Source: Candidatus Pelagibacter sp. (lineage in GTDB: Bacteria; Pseudomonadota; Alphaproteobacteria; Pelagibacterales; Pelagibacteraceae). From it: a stretch of 13,663 nt of DNA. The translations under genes and the position numbers were made by a program. The stretch spans positions 1 through 13,663 of the forward strand of contig JADHRH010000012.1 in assembly GCA_016777545.1 (NCBI GenBank). Reading direction: 5' to 3'. This document shows positions 6,968 through 13,085 of the stretch, in pieces (the stretch's first letter is position 1; each line of letters begins with the position of its first letter). The notes under the pieces were generated by a model. That model did no database searches, had not been told where the DNA came from, and saw only the letters and a program-made list of their open reading frames with translations.

Positions 6968-7315
6968 TTACTTTTTAAGATTTTTCCAATTAGTATTTTT
7001 AAGTAATATTTCTAGATCAAAGGAATTTTTTAAAATTTTCCCATTAGAGTCAGTGATTAAATATTTCAGATTTTTACTGTTAGGTTTAAAATTTTTACAA
7101 ATTTTGTATAAAGCATTTTCGGTGGCATTTTTAAAAACACTGAAACTTACTTGTCTGCTTGAAATATTTAAACCATAATCTTTCCAAGTTCCTGCTGAGA
7201 CCATTTTGGCATATAAATCTAAAATAACTTTAAGCTCATTCTTTTCAAAAAATTGTTTCTCAGTAATCTGATTATGAGGATTGTTGATGACTAATTTTAA
7301 GTTTCTATTCATCAA
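6968..7315 (-). CDS. DUF2794 family protein
   Basis: 115 residues (or 114 from the second Met at 7312). The middle shows the family pattern: FFEKNELKVILDLYAKMVSAGTW (23-45), KDYGLNISSRQVSFSVFKNATENALYKICK and ILKNSFDLEILL. The family is found mostly in alphaproteobacteria, where it is a short soluble cytoplasmic protein of unknown function. No signal peptide, membrane helix or catalytic motif is seen. It overlaps the upstream yciB gene by eight to eleven bases, which suggests coupled translation. Its 3' end lies three bases from the convergent Bax-inhibitor-like gene. Confidence 0.8.
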   Translation of the reverse strand: MMNRNLKLVINNPHNQITEKQFFEKNELKVILDLYAKMVSAGTWKDYGLNISSRQVSFSVFKNATENALYKICKNFKPNSKNLKYLITDSNGKILKNSFDLEILLKNTNWKNLKK

Positions 7316-7865
7316 GCTTATGCTTCTTAATTATAGATATTTGAAAGGCCGTAAAAATAATAGTTATTGGTAGCATTCCCCAAACCTTAAAATTAACCCA
7401 AAACTCTTCAGTTTGTGTTCTCCAAATATATTCATTTAACAATGCAAGACCAAAGAAAAAATACATCCATCTTTTGTTTAAAATTTCCCAACCAATATCA
7501 GTTAAAGAAATTGATTTACCCATAATTTTCTTAAGTACAGGTTCTTTTGTAAAGTATTTTCCAAAAAACAAACCAAGAGCAAATAAAATATTTATAATTG
7601 TTGGTTTTATGTAAACAAAAATTGGATCATTAAAATAAATGGTAAGACCACCAAAGAGTGTAATTAAAATACCACTCAACAAAGGCATCATGGGTATTTT
7701 TTTTTCAAAAACCCAAACAACTGCTAATGCAACTAGAGTTGCAACTATAAGTGGTGGTATGGCAACTGATAAATTCTTATCATTATTATAATAATAGAAA
7801 AAAAATATAGCTAAAGGCCCAAAGTCTGTTGCAAATTTAAGAAAAGATTTATTCACTTGAGACAT
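7305..7865 (-). CDS. yciB: Inner-membrane-spanning protein YciB (septation protein A family)
   Basis: 186 residues from the ATG at 7865 (MSQVNKSFLKFATDFGP). The frame extends to a TTG at 7886, but the ATG matches the usual YciB N-terminus and is preferred. Five to six hydrophobic helices are predicted. Diagnostic segments include KFATDFGPLAIFF, the conserved FGGLTIYFNDPIFVYIKPTIIN, NKRWMYFFFGLALLNEYIWR and FWVNFKVWGMLPITIIF. In enterics YciB takes part in envelope synthesis and cell division and interacts with elongation and division proteins; Shigella ispA mutants have a septation defect. The gene is divergent from hspQ across 70 bases and overlaps DUF2794 downstream. Confidence 0.93.
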   Translation of the reverse strand: MSQVNKSFLKFATDFGPLAIFFFYYYNNDKNLSVAIPPLIVATLVALAVVWVFEKKIPMMPLLSGILITLFGGLTIYFNDPIFVYIKPTIINILFALGLFFGKYFTKEPVLKKIMGKSISLTDIGWEILNKRWMYFFFGLALLNEYIWRTQTEEFWVNFKVWGMLPITIIFTAFQISIIKKHKLDE

Positions 7866-7900
7866 ATTAACATAATAAAAAAACAATTATATTTTTTTTA

Positions 7901-7930
7901 TTGATTTTTGTTTTTAAACCCCCATATTAA
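7901..7930 (+). promoter_or_regulatory. Putative promoter for hspQ, probably leaderless
   Basis: TTGATT at 7901-7906 and TATTAA at 7925-7930, with an 18-base spacer. Five bases lie between the -10-like box and the ATG at 7936, and no Shine-Dalgarno is present. The region is very AT-rich, so chance matches are possible. Confidence 0.35.
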
Positions 7931-7935
7931 TAATA

Positions 7936-8256
7936 ATGGCAATTCAAAAAGCAAAATTTTCAATAGGTGATATTGTTAAACACAAACACTTTGAGTTTAG
8001 AGGTGTAATTTACGATGTTGATTTTGAGTTTAATAACTCTGAAGAATGGTATCAGTCAATTCCTAAGAATGTACGTCCAAGAAAAGATCAACCCTTTTAT
8101 CATTTACTAGCTGAAAATGATGAGATTACCTACGAAGCCTATGTATCAGAACAAAATCTACTTATGGATGATTCAGAGGATCCAATTAAACATCCATTAA
8201 TTGAAGAGATATTTTCTGGAAAAAAGGGCTCTAGTTACTTTAAGCCATCTAATTAA
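7936..8256 (+). CDS. hspQ: HspQ (YccV) family protein
   Basis: 106 residues, close to E. coli HspQ (105). It begins AKFSIGDIVKHKHFEFRGVIYDVD (6-29), the family's small beta-barrel opening, and continues with PFYHLLAEND (53-62) and ITYEAYVSEQNLL (64-76). In E. coli the protein binds hemimethylated DNA, affects DnaA levels, and acts as a Lon substrate and specificity enhancer. It is soluble and cytoplasmic. It appears to be a single-gene unit: yciB lies divergently on its left, and a run of eight T (8260-8267) a few bases after the stop, without a strong hairpin, precedes the structured non-coding region before ccmC. Confidence 0.9.
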   Translation: MAIQKAKFSIGDIVKHKHFEFRGVIYDVDFEFNNSEEWYQSIPKNVRPRKDQPFYHLLAENDEITYEAYVSEQNLLMDDSEDPIKHPLIEEIFSGKKGSSYFKPSN

Positions 8257-8303
8257 ATCTTTTTTTTAACACATTTTACTCAAACCTCAGACACAGATTG
8301 AGC

Positions 8304-8320
8304 CTATATTAAACTATATT
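8304..8320 (+). repeat. Tandem direct repeat CTATATT, ten bases apart
   Basis: CTATATT occurs at 8304-8310 and again at 8314-8320, separated by AAA, so the copies are one helical turn apart. The second copy abuts the large stem. It may be a protein-binding site or alternative -10-like sequences (TATATT at 8305 and 8315). In such AT-rich DNA it may also be chance. Confidence 0.3.
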
Positions 8321-8385
8321 CTGGTCAAGAGTGTTATACTAATACCTCTTAGTAATCATTATCTCCCTCATCACTCTTGATCAGA
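8320..8385 (+). ncRNA. Candidate structured RNA: ccm-operon leader element or small RNA
   Basis: In the 182-base gap 8257-8438, 8320-8333 (TCTGGTCAAGAGTG) pairs with 8372-8385 (CACTCTTGATCAGA) over 14 base pairs with a single G-T wobble (8324/8381). Inside it, TACTAA (8337-8342) pairs with TTAGTA (8349-8354) around a six-base loop TACCTC. The remaining single-stranded segment 8355-8371 contains TCTCCC. The wobble is a legal G-U pair only in plus-strand RNA (it becomes C-A on the other strand), so plus-strand transcription is favoured. The pyrimidine-rich loop segments could bind ribosome-binding sites. A weaker five-pair hairpin, CTCAG/TTGAG (8286-8302), lies upstream. I do not recognise a known riboswitch or RNA family. 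Confidence 0.4.
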
Positions 8386-8426
8386 TTAACTTTTCCAAAT
8401 AAGAATTAATTTAACTTCTTTTAATA

Positions 8427-8432
8427 TATAAT
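8427..8432 (+). promoter_or_regulatory. Putative -10 box for ccmC, leaderless spacing
   Basis: A consensus TATAAT lies six bases before the ATG at 8439. No convincing -35 is seen at 16-18 bases upstream. No Shine-Dalgarno precedes ccmC. Transcription from the structured element upstream is an alternative. Confidence 0.35.
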
Positions 8433-8438
8433 TTTAAA

Positions 8439-9149
8439 ATGTTTAGATATTTTGAACCTAATAAGATTTTTGCAATAACTTCGAAGGCACCAAAATATGT
8501 TCTATTTCTATTTATCGTTGTTTTAACAATTGGCTTAATAGAAGCACTCATTCTTTCACCTGAAGATTATAAACAAAGTGACTCTGTAAGAATTATGTAC
8601 GTACATGTCCCTGCAGCATGGATATCACTTGGAATATTTTCAAGTTTAACTTTATTGTCTATTGGAAGCTTTATTTTTAAAAATAAAAATTTTGCATTAA
8701 TTGCAAAAAGCTTGGCACCATCAGGCTTTGTTTTTAATATTGTAGCATTAGTTACTGGTTCTATTTGGGGCAAACCAACATGGGGAACTTGGTGGGCATG
8801 GGATGCAAGAATAACATCTATGCTAGTGTTAGCTTTATTTTATGGAATGTATTTATTGGCATGGAGGATATATGAGGACAAAGAAGAAGTAGTTAAAATA
8901 ACTTCTATAATTGCAATCATAGGAGTAGTTAATGTTCCAGTTATTAAATATTCAGTTGATTGGTGGAATACACTCCATCAACCGGCATCAATAAATATCA
9001 TAACAACTAACACAGCAATTCACTCATCAATGCTAATACCTTTAGGCTTAATGACTGCGGCATTTGCTCTTTTTTCATTACTCATTTTTTTGATGAAATA
9101 TAATACGGAACTGATAAAACTTAAAAATAAAGGATTAGATAGATTATGA
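8439..9149 (+). CDS. ccmC: Heme handling protein CcmC (cytochrome c maturation System I)
   Basis: 236 residues, usual length about 240, with six membrane helices. It presents heme in the periplasm and passes it to CcmE. The tryptophan-rich WWD segment WGTWWAWDARITS (115-127) is intact, as are the two flanking heme-ligand histidines, H56 (YVHVPAAW) and H180 (NTLHQPAS). It is the first gene of the plus-strand ccm run. In many bacteria ccmA and ccmB precede it; here a 182-base non-coding region and hspQ do. The stop overlaps ccmD as ATGA. Confidence 0.97.
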   Translation: MFRYFEPNKIFAITSKAPKYVLFLFIVVLTIGLIEALILSPEDYKQSDSVRIMYVHVPAAWISLGIFSSLTLLSIGSFIFKNKNFALIAKSLAPSGFVFNIVALVTGSIWGKPTWGTWWAWDARITSMLVLALFYGMYLLAWRIYEDKEEVVKITSIIAIIGVVNVPVIKYSVDWWNTLHQPASINIITTNTAIHSSMLIPLGLMTAAFALFSLLIFLMKYNTELIKLKNKGLDRL

Positions 9150-9373
9150 TAATAGAAATAATTTCAATGAATGGGTACGGAGCTTATGTATGGTCAGCAT
9201 TTGCATTTACATTGACTAGTTTTACAACTTTATATTTTGTGATCAAATTGCAACTTTCAAAAGAACAAAAAAGATTTGCAAAAAAGTTTGGTTCCCTAAG
9301 TATTGAAAAAGCTAAAGCTGCTAAACAACAAACTATCAATAACGAAATATTATCCAATATATCAAATATTTAA
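9146..9373 (+). CDS. ccmD: CcmD, small membrane subunit of the heme-loading complex
   Basis: 75 residues with one membrane helix (about 12-34) and a long charged cytoplasmic tail, the usual CcmD architecture. The segment MNGYGAYVWSAFAFTL matches the start of other CcmD proteins, so Met8 (ATG at 9167) is a possible alternative start. The first ATG at 9146 is kept because of its ATGA overlap with ccmC. CcmD helps release heme-loaded CcmE from the CcmC complex. The family is short and poorly conserved, so position in the operon is a main part of the evidence. Confidence 0.85.
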   Translation: MIIEIISMNGYGAYVWSAFAFTLTSFTTLYFVIKLQLSKEQKRFAKKFGSLSIEKAKAAKQQTINNEILSNISNI

Positions 9374-9383
9374 CTAATAAACC

Positions 9384-9803
9384 ATGTATGGTAAAAAGGT
9401 TAAATTACGATTTTTATTCTTAGTATTGCTTCTAGCAACTGTAATTTTAACTGTTTTTCTAATTCTACAATCATTAAAAGAGAACGTTATATATTTTCAA
9501 TCTCCATCTGAAATAAATTCTCTAATAGAAATAGAGAGCAAAAAGATAAGAGTAGGGGGTATGGTTAAAGAAAAATCTGTAGTTATCAATTCTAATGAAG
9601 TTAATTTTATCATTACTGATTTTAAAAATGAAATTAACGTCACTTATTCTGGTGCCGTACCAAATTTATTTGCTGAAGGAAAAGGAGTAGTTGCTGAGGG
9701 TTTTTTAAAAGACAAAAATTATTTTTCTGCAACAAAAATTTTGGCAAAACATGATGAGAATTATATGCCACCAGAAGTCAAAGAAGCTTTAGGAGTTAAA
9801 TAA
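9384..9803 (+). CDS. ccmE: Periplasmic heme chaperone CcmE
   Basis: 139 residues. An N-terminal signal anchor (about 9-29) is followed by an OB-fold domain with [12 protein letters not shown] (56-67), FIITDF and [23 protein letters not shown] (86-108). The covalent heme-binding site is [13 protein letters not shown]123 with Y127 (HxxxY), matching H130 and Y134 of E. coli CcmE. It is therefore the histidine type of CcmE, not the cysteine variant. It carries heme from CcmC/D to CcmF/H. It lies ten bases after ccmD and one base before the ccmF start. Confidence 0.97.
   Translation: MYGKKVKLRFLFLVLLLATVILTVFLILQSLKENVIYFQSPSEINSLIEIESKKIRVGGMVKEKSVVINSNEVNFIITDFKNEINVTYSGAVPNLFAEGKGVVAEGFLKDKNYFSATKILAKHDENYMPPEVKEALGVK
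9791..9795 (+). promoter_or_regulatory. Shine-Dalgarno AGGAG that sets the TTG start of ccmF
   Basis: AGGAG inside the 3' end of ccmE, nine bases before TTG at 9805. It is one of the few clear ribosome sites in the window, and supports TTG as the ccmF start. Confidence 0.55.
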
Positions 9804-9804
9804 A

Positions 9805-11682
9805 TTGTTTGCTAATCAAATAGGTTATTATTCGTTAATACTTGGATTGTTATTTTCATTTTTACTCTGCACAATAGCCATCCAAGACTTTAATAAAGTT
9901 AATAAAAAACTTAATGCAAACATAATAATCTTAACTTTCCTTCAGTTAACTTTTGTGATTGTAAGTTTTTTTAGTTTAATTTTATCTTTTATAAATTCAG
10001 ATTTTAGCAATGAGACAGTTTTTAATAACTCACATACAACCAAACCATTATTTTATAAAATTTCTGGAACCTGGGGCAATCATGAAGGTAGTTTGTTATT
10101 ATGGTTATTAGTTTTAACTTTATTTATTTTTCTATTTTTACTAAAATCAAATTCACAACCAAAAAAATATAGAATATTAACTTTACTATTTCAGCAAATT
10201 ATAATTATTGGATTTTTTTTATTTGTATTAACTACCTCAAATCCGTTTAATTATTTATTTCCAATTCCTAAAGAAGGCCTTGGTCTTAATCCAATATTGC
10301 AAGATCCGGCATTAGCAATACATCCTCCAATTTTATACTTAGGATATGTTGGTGCCTCTATAATATTTTCAGCCTCACTGGCAGCAGTTGCTCAAAATTA
10401 TATTTCTAAAGAATGGGCACAGCACATAAAAAAATGGGTTTTAATATCTTGGATTTTTTTATCATTAGGAATTATGTTGGGTTCAATTTGGGCTTATTAT
10501 GAATTAGGCTGGGGAGGTTTTTGGTTTTGGGACCCTGTTGAGAATGTTTCTTTAATGCCCTGGTTATCGTTAACAGCTCTTCTACATTGTATTGCGGTAT
10601 TAGAAAGAAGAGCCACATTAACATCATGGGTAGTTGTGTTATCTATTACAACATTCACCTTAAGTATGTGTGGAACATTTTTAGTCAGATCTGGCTTACT
10701 AAATTCTGTGCATACTTTTGCAAACGACCCAGCAAGGGGAATTTTTATATTAATCTTCTTGTTTGTTTTAATAATCTTATCTTTGGGTGTATTTTTTATT
10801 TTTCATAAAGATAATAATGGTAATCAAAATAATTTTTTTTGGCTTAGTAGAGAAACATCCATTTTAATAAATAATTGGTTTATGATGTACTTTTTGTCTG
10901 TTGTTTTAATAGGTACAGTTTATCCAATTTTTTTAGATGTTATTTCATCAGAAAAAATTTCTGTAGGACCTCCATTTTATCACAAACTCATAGCTCCATT
11001 TTTAATACCCTTTTTATTATTTATGGCCTTGGGCCCAAGACTTAAATGGATCAAGTCAAAAATTGAAAAGAAATATTCAATAATTATAATATTTATAATT
11101 TCAATAATTTTAACGTTTTTTATAATCAAAAATCTAACAACAAATATTCTTTTCTATACTCTTTTGTTATCAGCTGCTTTTTTTCTTTTTTTCACAACTC
11201 TTAAAGAATTTTTGACTAAAAAATTAAATAATAGTTCACAAACAATTGCCCACTTTGGTTTTAGTTTATTAATATTGAGTATTTTATTTAATGGCATCTT
11301 ATCATCAGAGGTGATTACCAATATGAAGATAGGTGAAAAATTTAAATTTGGAAAAGAAGAAATTTTTTTTAAAAAGATTGAAGAAAGAAGAGAGAGTAAT
11401 TTTAATTCAATTGTTGCTTTTTTTGAAATTAAAGATCTAGAGGGAAACGTTGTTGAATTAGAACCAGAGATAAGAGTTTATAATCAACCTTTAATGGTTA
11501 CTAGCGAGGCAGATATAAAAACAACATTATTGGAAGATAAATTTATAGTAATGAATCTTGTTAAAGGTAATGAATATTTTAATGTTAGATATCAATCAAA
11601 ACCATTTATGGTATGGATTTGGATTTCTGTCTTTTTATTAGGTCTTGGTGGAACGATAGGTTTATTTAAAACTAGGACATGA
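9805..11682 (+). CDS. ccmF: Heme lyase subunit CcmF (holocytochrome c synthase of System I)
   Basis: 625 residues, near the usual 630-660, with many membrane helices. The WWD segment WGGFWFWDPVEN (236-247) binds heme. Histidines fall at H173 (AIHPPIL), H261 (LLHCIA) and H303 (NSVHTF), identical in number to the E. coli ligands H173, H261 and H303; H483 (IAHFGFS) is the counterpart of E. coli H491, the second heme b ligand. GTWGNHEGS (88-96) is also typical. It takes heme from CcmE and attaches it to apocytochrome c with CcmH. Translation starts at TTG one base after ccmE, with an AGGAG site nine bases upstream; MFANQIGYYSLILGL fits the family N-terminus. It overlaps ccmG as ATGA. Confidence 0.98.
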   Translation: MFANQIGYYSLILGLLFSFLLCTIAIQDFNKVNKKLNANIIILTFLQLTFVIVSFFSLILSFINSDFSNETVFNNSHTTKPLFYKISGTWGNHEGSLLLWLLVLTLFIFLFLLKSNSQPKKYRILTLLFQQIIIIGFFLFVLTTSNPFNYLFPIPKEGLGLNPILQDPALAIHPPILYLGYVGASIIFSASLAAVAQNYISKEWAQHIKKWVLISWIFLSLGIMLGSIWAYYELGWGGFWFWDPVENVSLMPWLSLTALLHCIAVLERRATLTSWVVVLSITTFTLSMCGTFLVRSGLLNSVHTFANDPARGIFILIFLFVLIILSLGVFFIFHKDNNGNQNNFFWLSRETSILINNWFMMYFLSVVLIGTVYPIFLDVISSEKISVGPPFYHKLIAPFLIPFLLFMALGPRLKWIKSKIEKKYSIIIIFIISIILTFFIIKNLTTNILFYTLLLSAAFFLFFTTLKEFLTKKLNNSSQTIAHFGFSLLILSILFNGILSSEVITNMKIGEKFKFGKEEIFFKKIEERRESNFNSIVAFFEIKDLEGNVVELEPEIRVYNQPLMVTSEADIKTTLLEDKFIVMNLVKGNEYFNVRYQSKPFMVWIWISVFLLGLGGTIGLFKTRT

Positions 11683-12200
11683 AAAAAAATATAACTATAT
11701 TAATTACAGGCGTAGTTTTAAGTTTTTGTTTTATAATTTTATACAAAGGATTGAATAATCCAAATACTTATGTGCCCAAAACTAGCATTAAAAAAGATAT
11801 TCCCATTTTTAATGCAGTAGATTTCTTTTCAAGAAAAACTGTTAGTTCAGATGAAATTTTTAAAGATAATACTTATTATATTGTAAATATTTGGGCATCT
11901 TGGTGTGTGCCTTGTAGAGTAGAGCACCCTCTGTTAATGCAATTAAATGAAAATCATTCAGTTAAACTAATTGGTTTAAATTATAGGGATAGTTTTAATA
12001 ATGCAAAAAAATTTATTGATGAATTTGGCAATCCCTATTCAAGAATTTTAATTGATAAAGATGGTACTTTAGGTGTTGAATTTGGTGCTTTCGGTGTCCC
12101 GGAAACCTTTTTAATAGATAGAAATAAAAAAATAATAAAGAAATTTATTGGCCCAATTGACCAGGAAGCCGTAAATAAAATTAAGTTAATGATTAAATGA
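11679..12200 (+). CDS. ccmG: Thiol:disulfide interchange protein CcmG (DsbE)
   Basis: 173 residues. An N-terminal membrane anchor (about 5-23) places a thioredoxin-fold domain in the periplasm. The active site is WCVPC (W75, C76-C79) in the context NIWASWCVPCRVEHP, with the cis-proline loop FGVPETFLID at P141, both diagnostic of CcmG/DsbE. It keeps the CXXCH cysteines of apocytochrome c reduced for heme attachment, using electrons from DsbD/CcdA. The start overlaps the ccmF stop as ATGA, and the stop overlaps ccmH as ATGA. Confidence 0.97.
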   Translation: MKKNITILITGVVLSFCFIILYKGLNNPNTYVPKTSIKKDIPIFNAVDFFSRKTVSSDEIFKDNTYYIVNIWASWCVPCRVEHPLLMQLNENHSVKLIGLNYRDSFNNAKKFIDEFGNPYSRILIDKDGTLGVEFGAFGVPETFLIDRNKKIIKKFIGPIDQEAVNKIKLMIK

Positions 12201-12568
12201 AAATTTTTAGGATATTTATAATACTTTTATTAATTACAAATTTTTCAGAGTTAAAATCTGATGAAAAAAGCGATATCTTAAAAAATAAAATATTAAAAAA
12301 TATCCGTTGTTTGATTTGTCAGGGTCAGTCTGTATACGACTCTGAGTCAGAATTTGCATCTAGTATAAAATTAATTGTTGATAAAAAGATTAATGAAGGG
12401 GCAAAAGAAGACTCTATTTACAGTTTTTTAATAGAAAAGTATGGCGATTGGATAGTTTATGAGCCACAATTAAATAAAAACACTTATATATTGTGGTTAT
12501 TACCCTTGTTGTTATTTTTATTAGGTGGTGCGATAATAGTTAAAAAAATTCAAAAAAAAAATGAATAA
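12197..12568 (+). CDS. ccmH: Apocytochrome c thiol reductant/ligation subunit CcmH (CycL)
   Basis: 123 residues. Signal peptide at about 1-20, the redox motif NIRCLICQGQS (C38 and C41; family LRCxxCQ), a helical periplasmic domain with IEKYGDWIVYEPQ, and a single C-terminal membrane helix (about 96-115) with a basic tail. It is the short CcmH form without the fused TPR part seen in E. coli CcmH; the separate TPR protein CcmI is not found after it. It works with CcmG and CcmF in reduction and heme ligation. It overlaps ccmG by four bases and the next gene by eight. Confidence 0.95.
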   Translation: MKIFRIFIILLLITNFSELKSDEKSDILKNKILKNIRCLICQGQSVYDSESEFASSIKLIVDKKINEGAKEDSIYSFLIEKYGDWIVYEPQLNKNTYILWLLPLLLFLLGGAIIVKKIQKKNE

Positions 12569-13076
12569 AAATATATACATAAAAATTTTTTCAGCAGTAA
12601 TTTTTGTACTTTTTTCTTTTTCTATAAATGCAGAAGAAAATGTTAGTGAACATCAATATAATTTTTATACTGGTAATTTTGATTTCAGTGATAATAAGCA
12701 AAAAGCTATACTCTTTGGATTCCAACATCAAAATGAAAATTTAGAGAGAAATACTTTTCTTGGAAATGCATCTCCTATTACTGGAGGGTTCATAACTGAA
12801 AATTCAGCAGCTTATGTATATACAGGCGTAGAGTGGAACTATGCAATTGGTAACAAAATTAAATTTACACCAAGTTTTGCCCCAGGAATTTATCATGAAG
12901 GTGATGGAAAAGACTTAGGACATGCTTTAGAGTTTAAAACTGAAATGCAACTATCTTACACGCTTTCAGATAGTACTAATTTAGGAATGTCATATAATCA
13001 TATATCAAATGCAAGTTTAGGAGATAAAAACCCTGGTGCAAATAGCTATATGTTTAATCTTCTAAAAAATTTTTAA
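12561..13076 (+). CDS. PagL/acyloxyacyl-hydrolase-like outer-membrane beta-barrel (possible lipid A deacylase)
   Basis: 171 residues. Residues 1-24 form a signal peptide (FSINA-EE). The mature protein has alternating strands and ends in Phe (LLKNF), as expected of a Bam-inserted outer-membrane barrel. The region FAPGIYHEGDGKDLGHALEF (106-125) and the motif NHISNASLGDKNPGANS (146-162) match the PagL family (PF09411). The catalytic pair H147 and S149 is present. By spacing from P. aeruginosa PagL (H126, S128, E140) the glutamate should be at 161, where Asn is found. Activity as a lipid A 3-O-deacylase is therefore uncertain. It overlaps ccmH by eight bases and probably belongs to the same transcript; no link to cytochrome maturation is known. 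Confidence 0.8.
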   Translation: MNKNIYIKIFSAVIFVLFSFSINAEENVSEHQYNFYTGNFDFSDNKQKAILFGFQHQNENLERNTFLGNASPITGGFITENSAAYVYTGVEWNYAIGNKIKFTPSFAPGIYHEGDGKDLGHALEFKTEMQLSYTLSDSTNLGMSYNHISNASLGDKNPGANSYMFNLLKNF

Positions 13077-13085
13077 TTTCCATTT

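Noticed and set aside
6948..7178. 76-codon plus-strand open frame
   Set aside because: Antisense shadow of the DUF2794 gene, whose minus-strand protein matches its family.
7865..7886. Upstream TTG start for yciB adding seven residues
   Set aside because: The ATG at 7865 gives the usual family N-terminus, and no ribosome site supports the TTG.
8226..8267. Possible terminator after hspQ (GGCT/AGCC plus eight T)
   Set aside because: The stem has only four pairs and ends 13 bases before the T run, so it does not form a credible intrinsic terminator.
8320..8385. The stem-loop as SRP RNA, 6S RNA, tmRNA or a known riboswitch
   Set aside because: The conserved SRP apical sequence, the long 6S bulged hairpin and tmRNA tRNA-like ends are not present, and no riboswitch core is recognised.
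10587..10808. 73-codon open frame on the plus strand
   Set aside because: Contained in ccmF, out of frame, with no family features.
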